Source of the DNA: Ruegeria arenilitoris
Lineage (GTDB): Bacteria > Pseudomonadota > Alphaproteobacteria > Rhodobacterales > Rhodobacteraceae
Length of the DNA: 64,000 nucleotides
Direction of reading: 5' to 3'
Assembly (NCBI RefSeq): GCF_013035315.1
Contig: NZ_WQHP01000010.1
Coordinates: 80,421-144,420, forward strand
Below are positions 8,901 through 16,440 of the stretch, one piece after another (the first letter of the stretch is position 1; every line of letters begins with the position of its first letter). The notes below the pieces were generated by a model that was given only the letters and a program-made list of their open reading frames with translations, did not search any database and was not told where the DNA came from. The position numbers and the translations under genes are program-made.

Positions 8901-9860
8901 ATGACACTGACCCTGCCAACCCCCGCATCACCGCTCAAGATCGGCACTCGTGGCTCACCGCTGGCGCTGGCACAAGCCCATGAAACCCGCGAACGCCTGG
9001 GCAAAGCCTTTGATCTGCCCGATGAGGCGTTCGAAATCGTTGTGATCAAAACCACCGGCGATAACCGGGCAATGATCGATGCGGATCGGCCGTTGAAAGA
9101 GATTGGCAACAAGGGTCTGTTCACCAAAGAAATCGAAGAGGCACTGCTAAGCGGCGATATCGACATCGCGGTGCATTCCACCAAGGATATGCCGGTCGCT
9201 CAACCCCACGGGCTGGTACTGGACACGTTCCTGCCACGCGAAGACGTGCGGGATGCGTTTATCTCTCCCAGCCTAAGTTCGATCCACGAGCTTGCCCAAG
9301 GGGCTGTGGTGGGCACGTCATCACTGCGGCGACGGGCGCAATTGCTGAACCGCCGTCCCGATCTGAACGTGGTTGAATTCAGGGGCAATGTGCAGACGCG
9401 CCTGAAAAAGCTGTCCGACGGTGTGGCGGACTGCACCTTTCTGGCCATGGCCGGTATCCGGCGCCTGAAAATGGACGAGGTTCCCGCCACCGCCATTTCA
9501 ACCGAGGATATGCTGCCCGCTATCGCGCAGGGCACAATCGGCATCGAACGGCGTAGCGACGACACCCGCGCGGCTGAAATGCTCGAAGCAATCCACCATG
9601 CGGAAACCGGTCAGCGCCTGGCCGCTGAACGCGCCTTGCTGGCGGCGCTGGATGGCTCATGTGAAACCCCCATCGCGGGTCTGGCCGAGATACAAGAAGG
9701 CCAACTGCGCCTGCGCGGAGAGGTGCTGCGCCCCGACGGGTCCGAGGCAATCTCTGAAGACGTTACAGGTGCCATCGCAGACGGGTCAGACATGGGCCGC
9801 GCCTTGGCGGACTCCCTGCTAAAGCAGGCCGGTCCGGGATTTTTCGACTGGAGAAACTAA
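8901..9860 (+). CDS. hemC: Porphobilinogen deaminase (hydroxymethylbilane synthase)
   Basis: This 319-residue enzyme joins four porphobilinogens into hydroxymethylbilane. It begins with KIGTRGSPLALAQA, carries VHSTKDMP with the catalytic aspartate at about 95, GTSSLRRRAQL for substrate binding, and Cys254 in DGSCETP, which holds the dipyrromethane cofactor. The ATG at 8901 is right for the family; a longer open frame upstream overlaps hemE on the other strand and is not credible. A shared promoter region with hemE is likely. Confidence 0.97.
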   Translation: MTLTLPTPASPLKIGTRGSPLALAQAHETRERLGKAFDLPDEAFEIVVIKTTGDNRAMIDADRPLKEIGNKGLFTKEIEEALLSGDIDIAVHSTKDMPVAQPHGLVLDTFLPREDVRDAFISPSLSSIHELAQGAVVGTSSLRRRAQLLNRRPDLNVVEFRGNVQTRLKKLSDGVADCTFLAMAGIRRLKMDEVPATAISTEDMLPAIAQGTIGIERRSDDTRAAEMLEAIHHAETGQRLAAERALLAALDGSCETPIAGLAEIQEGQLRLRGEVLRPDGSEAISEDVTGAIADGSDMGRALADSLLKQAGPGFFDWRN

Positions 9861-10037
9861 AAAAGTTTAAGAAAAGTGAACTACTTCACTGAGGCGACCG
9901 TTCGAATAAGGCACAACTGTGTCATACCGATTGAGAAGTCGGGACGGTCTCGAAAAAGTCGAAAGTTTTTTTAGTCCGTTCTTTTTTGTAAGTGGTATTC
10001 GAGGGGGCGAGGCCTCATCCCGAACTCCGATCAGTAA

Positions 10038-10065
10038 GGGCCGTTGTCTGAGAAGACAGCGGCCC
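10038..10065. terminator. Strong stem-loop between hemC and the aminotransferase gene
   Basis: The sequence forms a 12-base-pair stem, GGGCCGTTGTCT pairing with AGACAGCGGCCC (one G-T wobble), closed by a GAGA tetraloop. It lies between two convergent genes, 11 bases past the 3' end of the minus-strand aminotransferase gene. There is no clean T-run on either side, so the mechanism is uncertain. The rest of the 9861-10075 gap shows no gene. Confidence 0.7.
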
Positions 10066-10075
10066 GCTTAGTTTC

Positions 10076-11353
10076 TTAGGCTGCACTTATCGCCTGAACC
10101 GCTTTTTCGACGGCCAGTCGCGTATGCTCCAGATCGGCTGCGGTGACAGCCAACGAGGGATATACCTTGCCCGGTGCCTTAAACACACCATTTGCGCGCA
10201 GGGTCGCGTTGTAGAGCGCGCCGCGCTGCGGATCGTCATGTTGCGCGCTGCGATAGTCGCGGCAATCTGCATCGGTGAAATAGATATCAAACAGAGTTTC
10301 GTCGCCACAGATCCGATGCGGGATCCCCGCTTGGGTCAGCGCATCCACCTGCATTTTCTGCAACTCGGCCCCGATTTCGCGCAGGCGGTCATACATACCC
10401 TCGCGCCCCAGAACCTCCATCGTTTTCAACCCCGCGACCGAGGCGACAGGATTGCCTGACAGCGTCCCCAGCTGCATCAGCCAGCCTTCCTCGCCGACCT
10501 GGGCCTTGTCGAAATGCTTCATGATCTCGGCGCTTGCGCCCAGCGCGGCCAGAGGGAAGCCTCCGCCGATGATTTTGCCAAGCGTACAGATATCAGGTGT
10601 CACCCCATATCGTTCCTGCGCACCGCCAAAGGCCAGACGGAACCCGGTGACGATTTCATCAAAAATCAGCAGGACATTGTGTTTGTCACAAAGATCGCGC
10701 AATCCCTGAAGATATCCAGGCAGCGCCGGGATGATCCGTTGCAAGGGCTCGACCATGATGGCGGCGATGTCGTCATGCTCATTCAGCAGGTTTTCGACCG
10801 CCTCCAGATCATTATACGGCGCGACCAGCATTTGCTCGGCCACACTTTCGGGGATGCCCGCACTGTCGGGTACGGCCTGTGGGAAATTCACGCGGCGACT
10901 GGGGGCTAGGCTCATCTGCGCCTCTGCGCTCATGCCGTGATACCCGCCTTCGAACTTCAAAATCTTGTCGCGGCCGGTATAGGCGCGCGCCAGGCGAATG
11001 GCGTACATATCGGCCTCACCGCCCGAGGCAACAAAGCGCACCTGTTCGCAGCATGGCACTGCGTCCACGATAGCTTCGGCCAGTTCAATTCCGCGCGCGT
11101 TGTTGGCGAAAAAGGTCATGCCCTTGGGCAATTGTTCCAGAACGGCCTCCATCACCTCGGGGTGACCATGGCCCAAAAGCATCGGGCCGGAGCCGATCAG
11201 ATAATCCACATATTCATTGCCATCCTCGTCCCAGACGCGGCTCCCTTCGCCGCGCGCGATAATGATGCCCGGATCGAAGTTACCGAAACCACCGGCGGGC
11301 AAAACCGTGTTTGCGCGATCGATCCATTCAGATTGGGTGTTGATTTTCAGCAT
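10076..11353 (-). CDS. Class III aminotransferase related to glutamate-1-semialdehyde 2,1-aminomutase
   Basis: This 425-residue PLP enzyme of fold type I has the PLP-binding Asp232 in FDEIVTGFR and the Schiff-base lysine Lys260 in LGKIIGGGFPLAA. The N-terminal NEYVDYLIGSGPMLLGHGHP is typical of the aminomutase-like branch. Despite hemE and hemC nearby I do not call it hemL: it is the last gene of the dddQ-type operon (one base after the third enolase-superfamily gene), and Rhodobacterales make 5-aminolevulinate by the ALA synthase route. It probably moves or removes an amino group in that catabolic pathway. The start is ATG 11351-11353, with GGAG ten bases upstream. Confidence 0.85.
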   Translation of the reverse strand: MLKINTQSEWIDRANTVLPAGGFGNFDPGIIIARGEGSRVWDEDGNEYVDYLIGSGPMLLGHGHPEVMEAVLEQLPKGMTFFANNARGIELAEAIVDAVPCCEQVRFVASGGEADMYAIRLARAYTGRDKILKFEGGYHGMSAEAQMSLAPSRRVNFPQAVPDSAGIPESVAEQMLVAPYNDLEAVENLLNEHDDIAAIMVEPLQRIIPALPGYLQGLRDLCDKHNVLLIFDEIVTGFRLAFGGAQERYGVTPDICTLGKIIGGGFPLAALGASAEIMKHFDKAQVGEEGWLMQLGTLSGNPVASVAGLKTMEVLGREGMYDRLREIGAELQKMQVDALTQAGIPHRICGDETLFDIYFTDADCRDYRSAQHDDPQRGALYNATLRANGVFKAPGKVYPSLAVTAADLEHTRLAVEKAVQAISAA

Positions 11354-11354
11354 C

Positions 11355-12458
11355 TCAAACGATCTCCAGTAGGGATGAGCCAAGAACATCCGGGTCTGGT
11401 ACAACACCTAACCCCGGACCTTCGGGCGGAGCAATCCGTCCATTTTCACGGTTTGGTGCCTCCGGACAGATGCGCGGTGACACATAGGATGACAGGTCAC
11501 AGGTATTCATCAATGACCCGTGCGGGGTCGAGGCCGCAAAATGCAGCGAGGCGGCGGTGACGATATCTGAACCCCACGTACATTCGGCGCAGATCTCGGC
11601 CCCGAAATGCACGGTCAGATCACGGGCGCGGCGCATGGCGGACAGGCCACCGAACTTCGACAGTTTCAGTGCGACGGCATCCATGCAGCCTAGGTCATGC
11701 GCGCGGTGCAGCGACGCCAGATCATGGGCGTTTTCGTCGATTTTCATAGGCAACCCGGTCGCTTGCCGGACGGCGGCACAGTCCTCCAGTGATTTACAGG
11801 GCTGTTCCAGCATCACATCCAGATGCGCGACCGCCCGGCCCGTCCGCGTCGCTTGCAAGCGCGAAGCGCCGCAGTTCCAGTCACCATAGACAAGCGGCCC
11901 GGGTCCGACAGCCTCACGCACTTTGATCAGACGCTCGGCATCGGCCTGCCAATCGCCCTCAACCCCCAACTTGACCTGAAACTGACGGATGCCGGTCTGG
12001 TAAGCAGTTTTGGCAATCCGTGCCATGTCGTCCGGCGCGATGCAGGTGATCGAGTGATAGAGTGGCATATCCTTGCGCGTGCGCCCGCCCAGCAGCGCAT
12101 AGATCGGCTGGCCCGTGGCCTGCCCGAACAAATCCCACAGGGCGATGTCGATCGCGGACTTGGCATAGCGATGGCCCTGCAGAAACCCGTCCAGCTTACG
12201 CATCGGGGCGTCCACACCAAATGGGGACATGCCGAGGATTTCAGAGGCCATCTCGGTCACGGCGCTTGGCACGCCACCGGCATAGGCGGGCAGGTAATGC
12301 GGGATCGGGCAGACCTCTCCCCACCCTTTCAGACCAGTATCTGTCTCAAGGCACAGGATATGAGAGGTCACGGTCGCGCAGGTCTTGCCCTCGGCCATGT
12401 GATAGGTCTCATGGCTGGTCAGATCGACGGACCAGAGCGTTATCCGAGTCACCTTCAT
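11355..12458 (-). CDS. Enolase-superfamily (mandelate racemase/muconate lactonising) enzyme, third of three
   Basis: This 367-residue enzyme has an N-terminal capping domain (about 1-125) and a TIM barrel. Metal ligands align as Asp193, Glu218 and Asp241. Lys265 at the end of strand 6 and Lys163 at the end of strand 2 (QVKLG) are the likely acid/base pair; the first Lys of the usual KxK is Gln here. Members racemise, epimerise or dehydrate acids by removing an alpha proton. It is separated from its upstream paralogue by 109 bases that contain a palindromic repeat, and lies one base from the aminotransferase gene. The substrate is unknown. Confidence 0.88.
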   Translation of the reverse strand: MKVTRITLWSVDLTSHETYHMAEGKTCATVTSHILCLETDTGLKGWGEVCPIPHYLPAYAGGVPSAVTEMASEILGMSPFGVDAPMRKLDGFLQGHRYAKSAIDIALWDLFGQATGQPIYALLGGRTRKDMPLYHSITCIAPDDMARIAKTAYQTGIRQFQVKLGVEGDWQADAERLIKVREAVGPGPLVYGDWNCGASRLQATRTGRAVAHLDVMLEQPCKSLEDCAAVRQATGLPMKIDENAHDLASLHRAHDLGCMDAVALKLSKFGGLSAMRRARDLTVHFGAEICAECTWGSDIVTAASLHFAASTPHGSLMNTCDLSSYVSPRICPEAPNRENGRIAPPEGPGLGVVPDPDVLGSSLLEIV

Positions 12459-12495
12459 TCAGAACGTCCTTTGAAAACCGATGGCGGGCTCGAAA

Positions 12496-12554
12496 GGGGG
12501 CCAGCCCCCCTCTTGGCCTGCGGCCAATTCACCCCCCGAGGTATTTTGGGCCAG
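12496..12554 (-). repeat. Dispersed palindromic intergenic repeat, copy 2
   Basis: Read on the minus strand this is the same element as at 7695-7751: CTGGCC, AAAATACCTCGGGGGG, GAATTGGCCGCAGGCCAA, then GAGGGGGGCTGGCCCCC. It can fold into two hairpins. It sits between the second and third enolase-superfamily genes of one operon, where it may act as an mRNA processing or stabilising element. Confidence 0.85.
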
Positions 12555-12567
12555 ATGAAGCAGCGGA

Positions 12568-13683
12568 TCATCGCGGGGCCTCGAATGTCGCGACCGGAGC
12601 CCCCAACATGTCTTCGTCCGGGTGAACGCCTAGGCCGGGCGTTTCCGGTAGGTGCAGGTGACCGTCGATGTTACGCGGGCCACGTCCGCCAGCGATATCA
12701 ATGGTGATCATGTCCTGACATGCCCAGACCGCGTGGCAATTGTCATCCGGAATGGTGGCCGCGAGATGCAGCGCCTCGGTATCGGCCAGAACTGTGCCGC
12801 CGGTCGCCATGACAAACATGTCGATCCCATGCGCCAGAGCAATATCTCGCATCCGAGCCGCCTTGGTCAGGCCGCCGACGCGGTTCAATTTGATCCCAAA
12901 AACATCGGCCAGCCCGTCACGCGCGATGCGGGCCGCGTCTTGCAGAGTCACGAGGCTTTCGTCCACCGAGACGGGCGAGGAATGGCGGCCAGCGATGGCG
13001 GCGATGTCATCCAGTGTCTCGCCCGGCTGTTCGAACATGACGTTCAGGTCCTCGCAGGCGCTCATTACCCGTAAGGCTTGCTGCCGCGTCCAACCGCGGT
13101 TCACGTCATACAAAACGATCTCACCGGGTCGCCGGATGCTTTCCACATCGCGGACGCGGGCAATGTCGCGTTCTACGTCGCCGCCGATCTTGACTGAATG
13201 CGCGACGTAGCCACGGCTGCGGTAACGCTCCATCACCTCGCGGGTTTCTTCGGCGGTTTTGGCTCCGACGGATGAGGCAATCGGGCGCGGCGTGCGCGAT
13301 CCGCCGCCCATGAGGTCTGCAATCGGCAAACCCGCCGCCCGACCCGCAATATCCCAGCAAGCCATGTCGATCGGGCTTTTGGCGTACAGGTGGCCGGGAA
13401 GGGCAATGTCCATGGCGCGCTCGACATCCAGAACGCGGCGTGGGTCGAGGCCCAGAATGAACGGGGCCATCGTTTCGATCCCGGCGCGGATACCCGGACC
13501 GTGCGCCGGGACATAGGTGTGACCCCATGGGGTTCCTTCGCCCCATCCGATCAGCCCGGTGTCTGTTTCGACCTTAACGATTGTCGCGTCAAGTGTTTCA
13601 AACTTGAGCCGTCCGCCGGACAGCCAATAGGGATGCTCTAACGGCAGGTCGACGTGGTAGACGGTGATCGTCTTGATCTTCAT
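12568..13683 (-). CDS. Enolase-superfamily (mandelate racemase/muconate lactonising) enzyme, second of three
   Basis: This 371-residue enzyme has a capping domain and barrel as in its neighbours. The catalytic and metal positions fall at the same numbers: Lys165 (SVKIGG), Asp193 (LYDVNRG), Glu218 (MFEQPG), Asp241 (SVDES) and Lys265 (GIKLNRVGG). Serine replaces the first Lys of KxK. The start overlaps the stop of the preceding paralogue by four bases. Having three different paralogues side by side suggests successive epimerisation or dehydration steps, or several stereoisomeric substrates, rather than redundancy. Confidence 0.88.
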   Translation of the reverse strand: MKIKTITVYHVDLPLEHPYWLSGGRLKFETLDATIVKVETDTGLIGWGEGTPWGHTYVPAHGPGIRAGIETMAPFILGLDPRRVLDVERAMDIALPGHLYAKSPIDMACWDIAGRAAGLPIADLMGGGSRTPRPIASSVGAKTAEETREVMERYRSRGYVAHSVKIGGDVERDIARVRDVESIRRPGEIVLYDVNRGWTRQQALRVMSACEDLNVMFEQPGETLDDIAAIAGRHSSPVSVDESLVTLQDAARIARDGLADVFGIKLNRVGGLTKAARMRDIALAHGIDMFVMATGGTVLADTEALHLAATIPDDNCHAVWACQDMITIDIAGGRGPRNIDGHLHLPETPGLGVHPDEDMLGAPVATFEAPR

Positions 13684-14786
13684 AAAGTGTACTCCGCCAC
13701 CGGCGCGCCGAGGCTTTCGAAATCGGGTGTTACGCCCAGTCCAGGCGTATCAGAGGCGAAAAGCTTGCCATCCCGCGACATCGGCCCGCCGTTTCCAGTC
13801 GACCGCGTGTTATAGTTCATCAAATCCGTCGTGTTCTGCAGATACTCAGCCGGGGTCGACGCCGCGAAATGGGCCACGACCGACGAGGTGATTTCGCCGC
13901 CCCAAGTGTCTTCGCTGACAACGGGAATCCGGTTTTCGACCAGATAGTCCCGCACACGCCGCGCCTTGCTGAGCCCCCCAAGGTTCGAGATTTTCAGACA
14001 GCATATCTCGGCCCCGCGATCCGCGACGATCCTCTGGGCCATATGCATGCCGGTGACGCACTCGTCCAGTTTCATCGGCTGTTCAGCCACGCGACGAACC
14101 TGCTGGCATTCCTCATAGGTGCGGCAGGGTTGTTCCAGAATGAAATCCAGATCGCGCGTGGCTCGGGCGACCCGGATCGCGTTGTCGACGCGCCAACCCT
14201 GATTGGCATCCGCCATCGCCTTTTCGCCGGGTTGCAACAGAGGCACCGTGGTGCGAATACGCTCAATATCCGTTGCCCAGTCGCCGCCCACCTTGATCTG
14301 AAACTGCCGGTAACCCTGATCCCTGTAGGCATTCATCTCGGCAACGGTCTCATCCACCGCCTTCTGGGGCGCGACGCGGTACATCGGGGCACCATCCGTC
14401 AACTTACCGCCCAGTAGCATCCAGACAGGTTGATCGCATGACTTGCCCAATATGTCCCAGCATGCGGCGTCAAAGGGGGCTTTTGCATAGCCGTGGCCTT
14501 GGACTAAATGGTCCAACAATTGCTCGATCCGGCCTACCTGCCGCGGGTCCTCGCCCAGAAGTTTTAGGGCCACCAACCGGGCGAGTGCGACCACACCTTC
14601 GGAATGGGCGACCATATAGTTCTCGCCGCAGGGCGTGAACTCTCCGCATCCCTGAAGACCAGCGTCCGTGTCGATTACGACAACCGAAGCGGTGGCCGTC
14701 TCAATCGCGTTGCCCGCGCCCCAGACATAGGCACCGCCGACATAGGGCAGGCCCGTCTGGTATACGCGAATACGAGTGATCTTCAT
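13680..14786 (-). CDS. Enolase-superfamily (mandelate racemase/muconate lactonising) enzyme, first of three
   Basis: This 368-residue enzyme has Lys165 (QIKVGG), Asp193 (MADANQG), Glu218 (ILEQPC), Asp241 (KLDEC) and Lys265 (CLKISNLGG). It is closer to the third paralogue (shared QxK and EQPC) than to the second. Its ATG overlaps the dddQ stop by four bases, so it is translated from the same message as the DMSP-lyase-like cupin. Family knowledge offers hydroxyproline-betaine epimerase and cis-3-hydroxyproline dehydratase as related marine activities, but the sequence alone does not decide. Confidence 0.88.
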   Translation of the reverse strand: MKITRIRVYQTGLPYVGGAYVWGAGNAIETATASVVVIDTDAGLQGCGEFTPCGENYMVAHSEGVVALARLVALKLLGEDPRQVGRIEQLLDHLVQGHGYAKAPFDAACWDILGKSCDQPVWMLLGGKLTDGAPMYRVAPQKAVDETVAEMNAYRDQGYRQFQIKVGGDWATDIERIRTTVPLLQPGEKAMADANQGWRVDNAIRVARATRDLDFILEQPCRTYEECQQVRRVAEQPMKLDECVTGMHMAQRIVADRGAEICCLKISNLGGLSKARRVRDYLVENRIPVVSEDTWGGEITSSVVAHFAASTPAEYLQNTTDLMNYNTRSTGNGGPMSRDGKLFASDTPGLGVTPDFESLGAPVAEYTL

Positions 14787-15361
14787 GCCGCATCCATCCG
14801 TGGCAGATCGCCCAACCCTTCGCCCCGCCAGAGGACAAAGGTCAGGATCGGCTGATCTGTCGTGGTCATGGCGTGGCTTTGCCAGCTGTCGTGCTGGCGG
14901 GTCTCGTTTGGGCCAACGAACCGTTCATCGCCTTCGGTGCGAAAGATCGCGCCACCGGCCAGGGTCAGATACAACTCTTCCGCCTGATGACTGTGCCAGC
15001 CATAGTTCAGGCCCGCACCCCAATAGGCCACGTAGCCGCGCAACTGGTTCGAGTGGAAATGGCCAGTGGGACCAAACAACTCGTAATACCCATAGCGGCT
15101 TAGGAAATCGGCACCAACTTCTTCTTCGGTATAGGTTTGCTTCCAGTGGGCCAGATGGGCACTGGCCCGGATCGCATCCGACAGCGCCTGAGTTGCCGCG
15201 TCCGGTGAAAAATCGGTTCGCCGCACCAATTCCATTGCAGGGACCGCGTTCGCGGCCAAATCTGTTGGCTCCAGATCGTCTGGCCATGCGCCAAACGCGG
15301 ACAGCGCGGGGTGCGACTGATGCACATGCCGGGCGGCCTGAAGAACGGCGTCCAGTGTCAT
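14783..15361 (-). CDS. dddQ: Dimethylsulfoniopropionate lyase, cupin type (DddQ)
   Basis: This 192-residue single-domain cupin matches DddQ closely. The residues described for the Ruegeria lacuscaerulensis enzyme fall at the same positions: Tyr120, His123, His125, Glu129, Tyr131 and His163, in [15 protein letters not shown] and QSHAM. His125, Glu129, Tyr131 and His163 bind the metal in the family, and tyrosine acts as base to split DMSP into dimethylsulfide and acrylate. It overlaps the MDR gene before it and the enolase-type gene after it by four bases each. No acrylate-handling gene such as acuI or prpE is seen, so its true substrate here is open. Confidence 0.9.
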   Translation of the reverse strand: MTLDAVLQAARHVHQSHPALSAFGAWPDDLEPTDLAANAVPAMELVRRTDFSPDAATQALSDAIRASAHLAHWKQTYTEEEVGADFLSRYGYYELFGPTGHFHSNQLRGYVAYWGAGLNYGWHSHQAEELYLTLAGGAIFRTEGDERFVGPNETRQHDSWQSHAMTTTDQPILTFVLWRGEGLGDLPRMDAA

Positions 15362-16440
15362 GGGGTCACCACAATGTTGCCGGTGTGCTTCTTCGCGATA
15401 AAGGCAGCCTGAGCGTCTCGCAGCTCTTCCAAAGGATAGGTTGCGGCGAGTGCAGGCTTGATTTCGCCAGCTTCGATGTACTTCACGAGGTTCAGCATGA
15501 CTTGCGGGTCAATCACGGTTGATCCGGTGAAGGTCAGATCACGCAGATAGAAAGTGCGCAGATCAAACTCGACCATTGGTCCGGCAATCGCGCCCGAACA
15601 AGTATAACGACCGCCACGCTCGAGGATGTCGATCAGGTGCGGCCAATACGGACCGCCCACCACATCCGCAACGACGGTGATCTTTTCATCGCCCAGAGAG
15701 GCACGCAGGTTTTCCGGCGCGCGGGGCAGGATCTTGTCCGGGCCCAGCGCGGCCACATCGGCGTGCTTTGCTTCGGACGCCATGGCGATCACCCGGGCAC
15801 CGCGACGTTTGGCCAATTGCACAAGGGCCCCGCCGACACCGCCCGAGGCACCCGGCACAAGCACAGTGTCTTTGTCGGATACATTGGCGCGGGCCAGCAT
15901 GCCCTCGGCCGTTGAGTAAGAGCACGAGAACGTTGCCAGTTCCGCGTCCGACAGGTCCGATGAGATCGGGACCGCGTTCACCGCAAGCGTCGTGGCGTAT
16001 ACGGCAAAGCCTCCGTCCCGCTCGGACCCGAAATATCCGGTCTTGTCCATGTTTTCCGGGTCAGCAGGGTCGCGCAGCCAGCCGTCGGTGATGACGCGCT
16101 CGCCGATCCGCGCAGGATCGACGCCGTCGCCGACGGCCACGATGTGCCCGCAGATATCGGCCCCCTGAATACGCGGGAAGGTGATCGGCGCGCCGCCCCA
16201 AGTCGGGTCGTCCTGCCCTACTTCTTCGAAAGCGCCTCCGGTCGTCGCGTCAGTGACCGTCTTGGAGTACCAGCCCGACCGCGTGTTGACGTCAGTGTTG
16301 TTCAGACCGCAGGCTGCGACCTTGATCAGTACCTCTCCGGCGGCGGGTTCTGGACGCGGCCAGTCTTCATGCAACACCATCTGTTCCAGACCGCCATGGC
16401 CCATTGTGACCATGGCTTTCATTGTGTCGGGCAAGCTCAT
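15358..16440 (-). CDS. Zinc-type alcohol dehydrogenase/quinone oxidoreductase family protein (MDR)
   Basis: This 360-residue medium-chain dehydrogenase has a GroES-like N-terminal half ([20 protein letters not shown]) and a nucleotide-binding half with [21 protein letters not shown]. The structural zinc cysteines of classic ADHs are missing, which places it with the quinone-reductase/crotonase-like MDRs. It begins at the last base of the flavoprotein stop (TAATG) and overlaps dddQ, so it is deep in the operon. It is longer than AcuI acrylyl-CoA reductases and lacks features I would need to call it AcuI. The substrate is unknown. Confidence 0.85.
   Translation of the reverse strand: MSLPDTMKAMVTMGHGGLEQMVLHEDWPRPEPAAGEVLIKVAACGLNNTDVNTRSGWYSKTVTDATTGGAFEEVGQDDPTWGGAPITFPRIQGADICGHIVAVGDGVDPARIGERVITDGWLRDPADPENMDKTGYFGSERDGGFAVYATTLAVNAVPISSDLSDAELATFSCSYSTAEGMLARANVSDKDTVLVPGASGGVGGALVQLAKRRGARVIAMASEAKHADVAALGPDKILPRAPENLRASLGDEKITVVADVVGGPYWPHLIDILERGGRYTCSGAIAGPMVEFDLRTFYLRDLTFTGSTVIDPQVMLNLVKYIEAGEIKPALAATYPLEELRDAQAAFIAKKHTGNIVVTP

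Noticed and set aside
10076..11353. hemL (glutamate-1-semialdehyde aminomutase) beside hemC and hemE
   Set aside because: The gene is convergent with hemC, is the last cistron of the dddQ-type operon, and this bacterial order makes 5-aminolevulinate by ALA synthase. The similarity is to the family, not to the haem function.
13680..14786. Naming an enolase-type enzyme as hydroxyproline-betaine epimerase (HpbD) or cis-3-hydroxyproline dehydratase
   Set aside because: The barrel residues are common to many subgroups and the strand-2 motif differs from KxK; the substrate cannot be fixed from sequence alone.
15358..16440. AcuI acrylyl-CoA reductase next to dddQ
   Set aside because: The MDR protein is longer than AcuI and I could not see AcuI-specific features; left as a generic MDR dehydrogenase.
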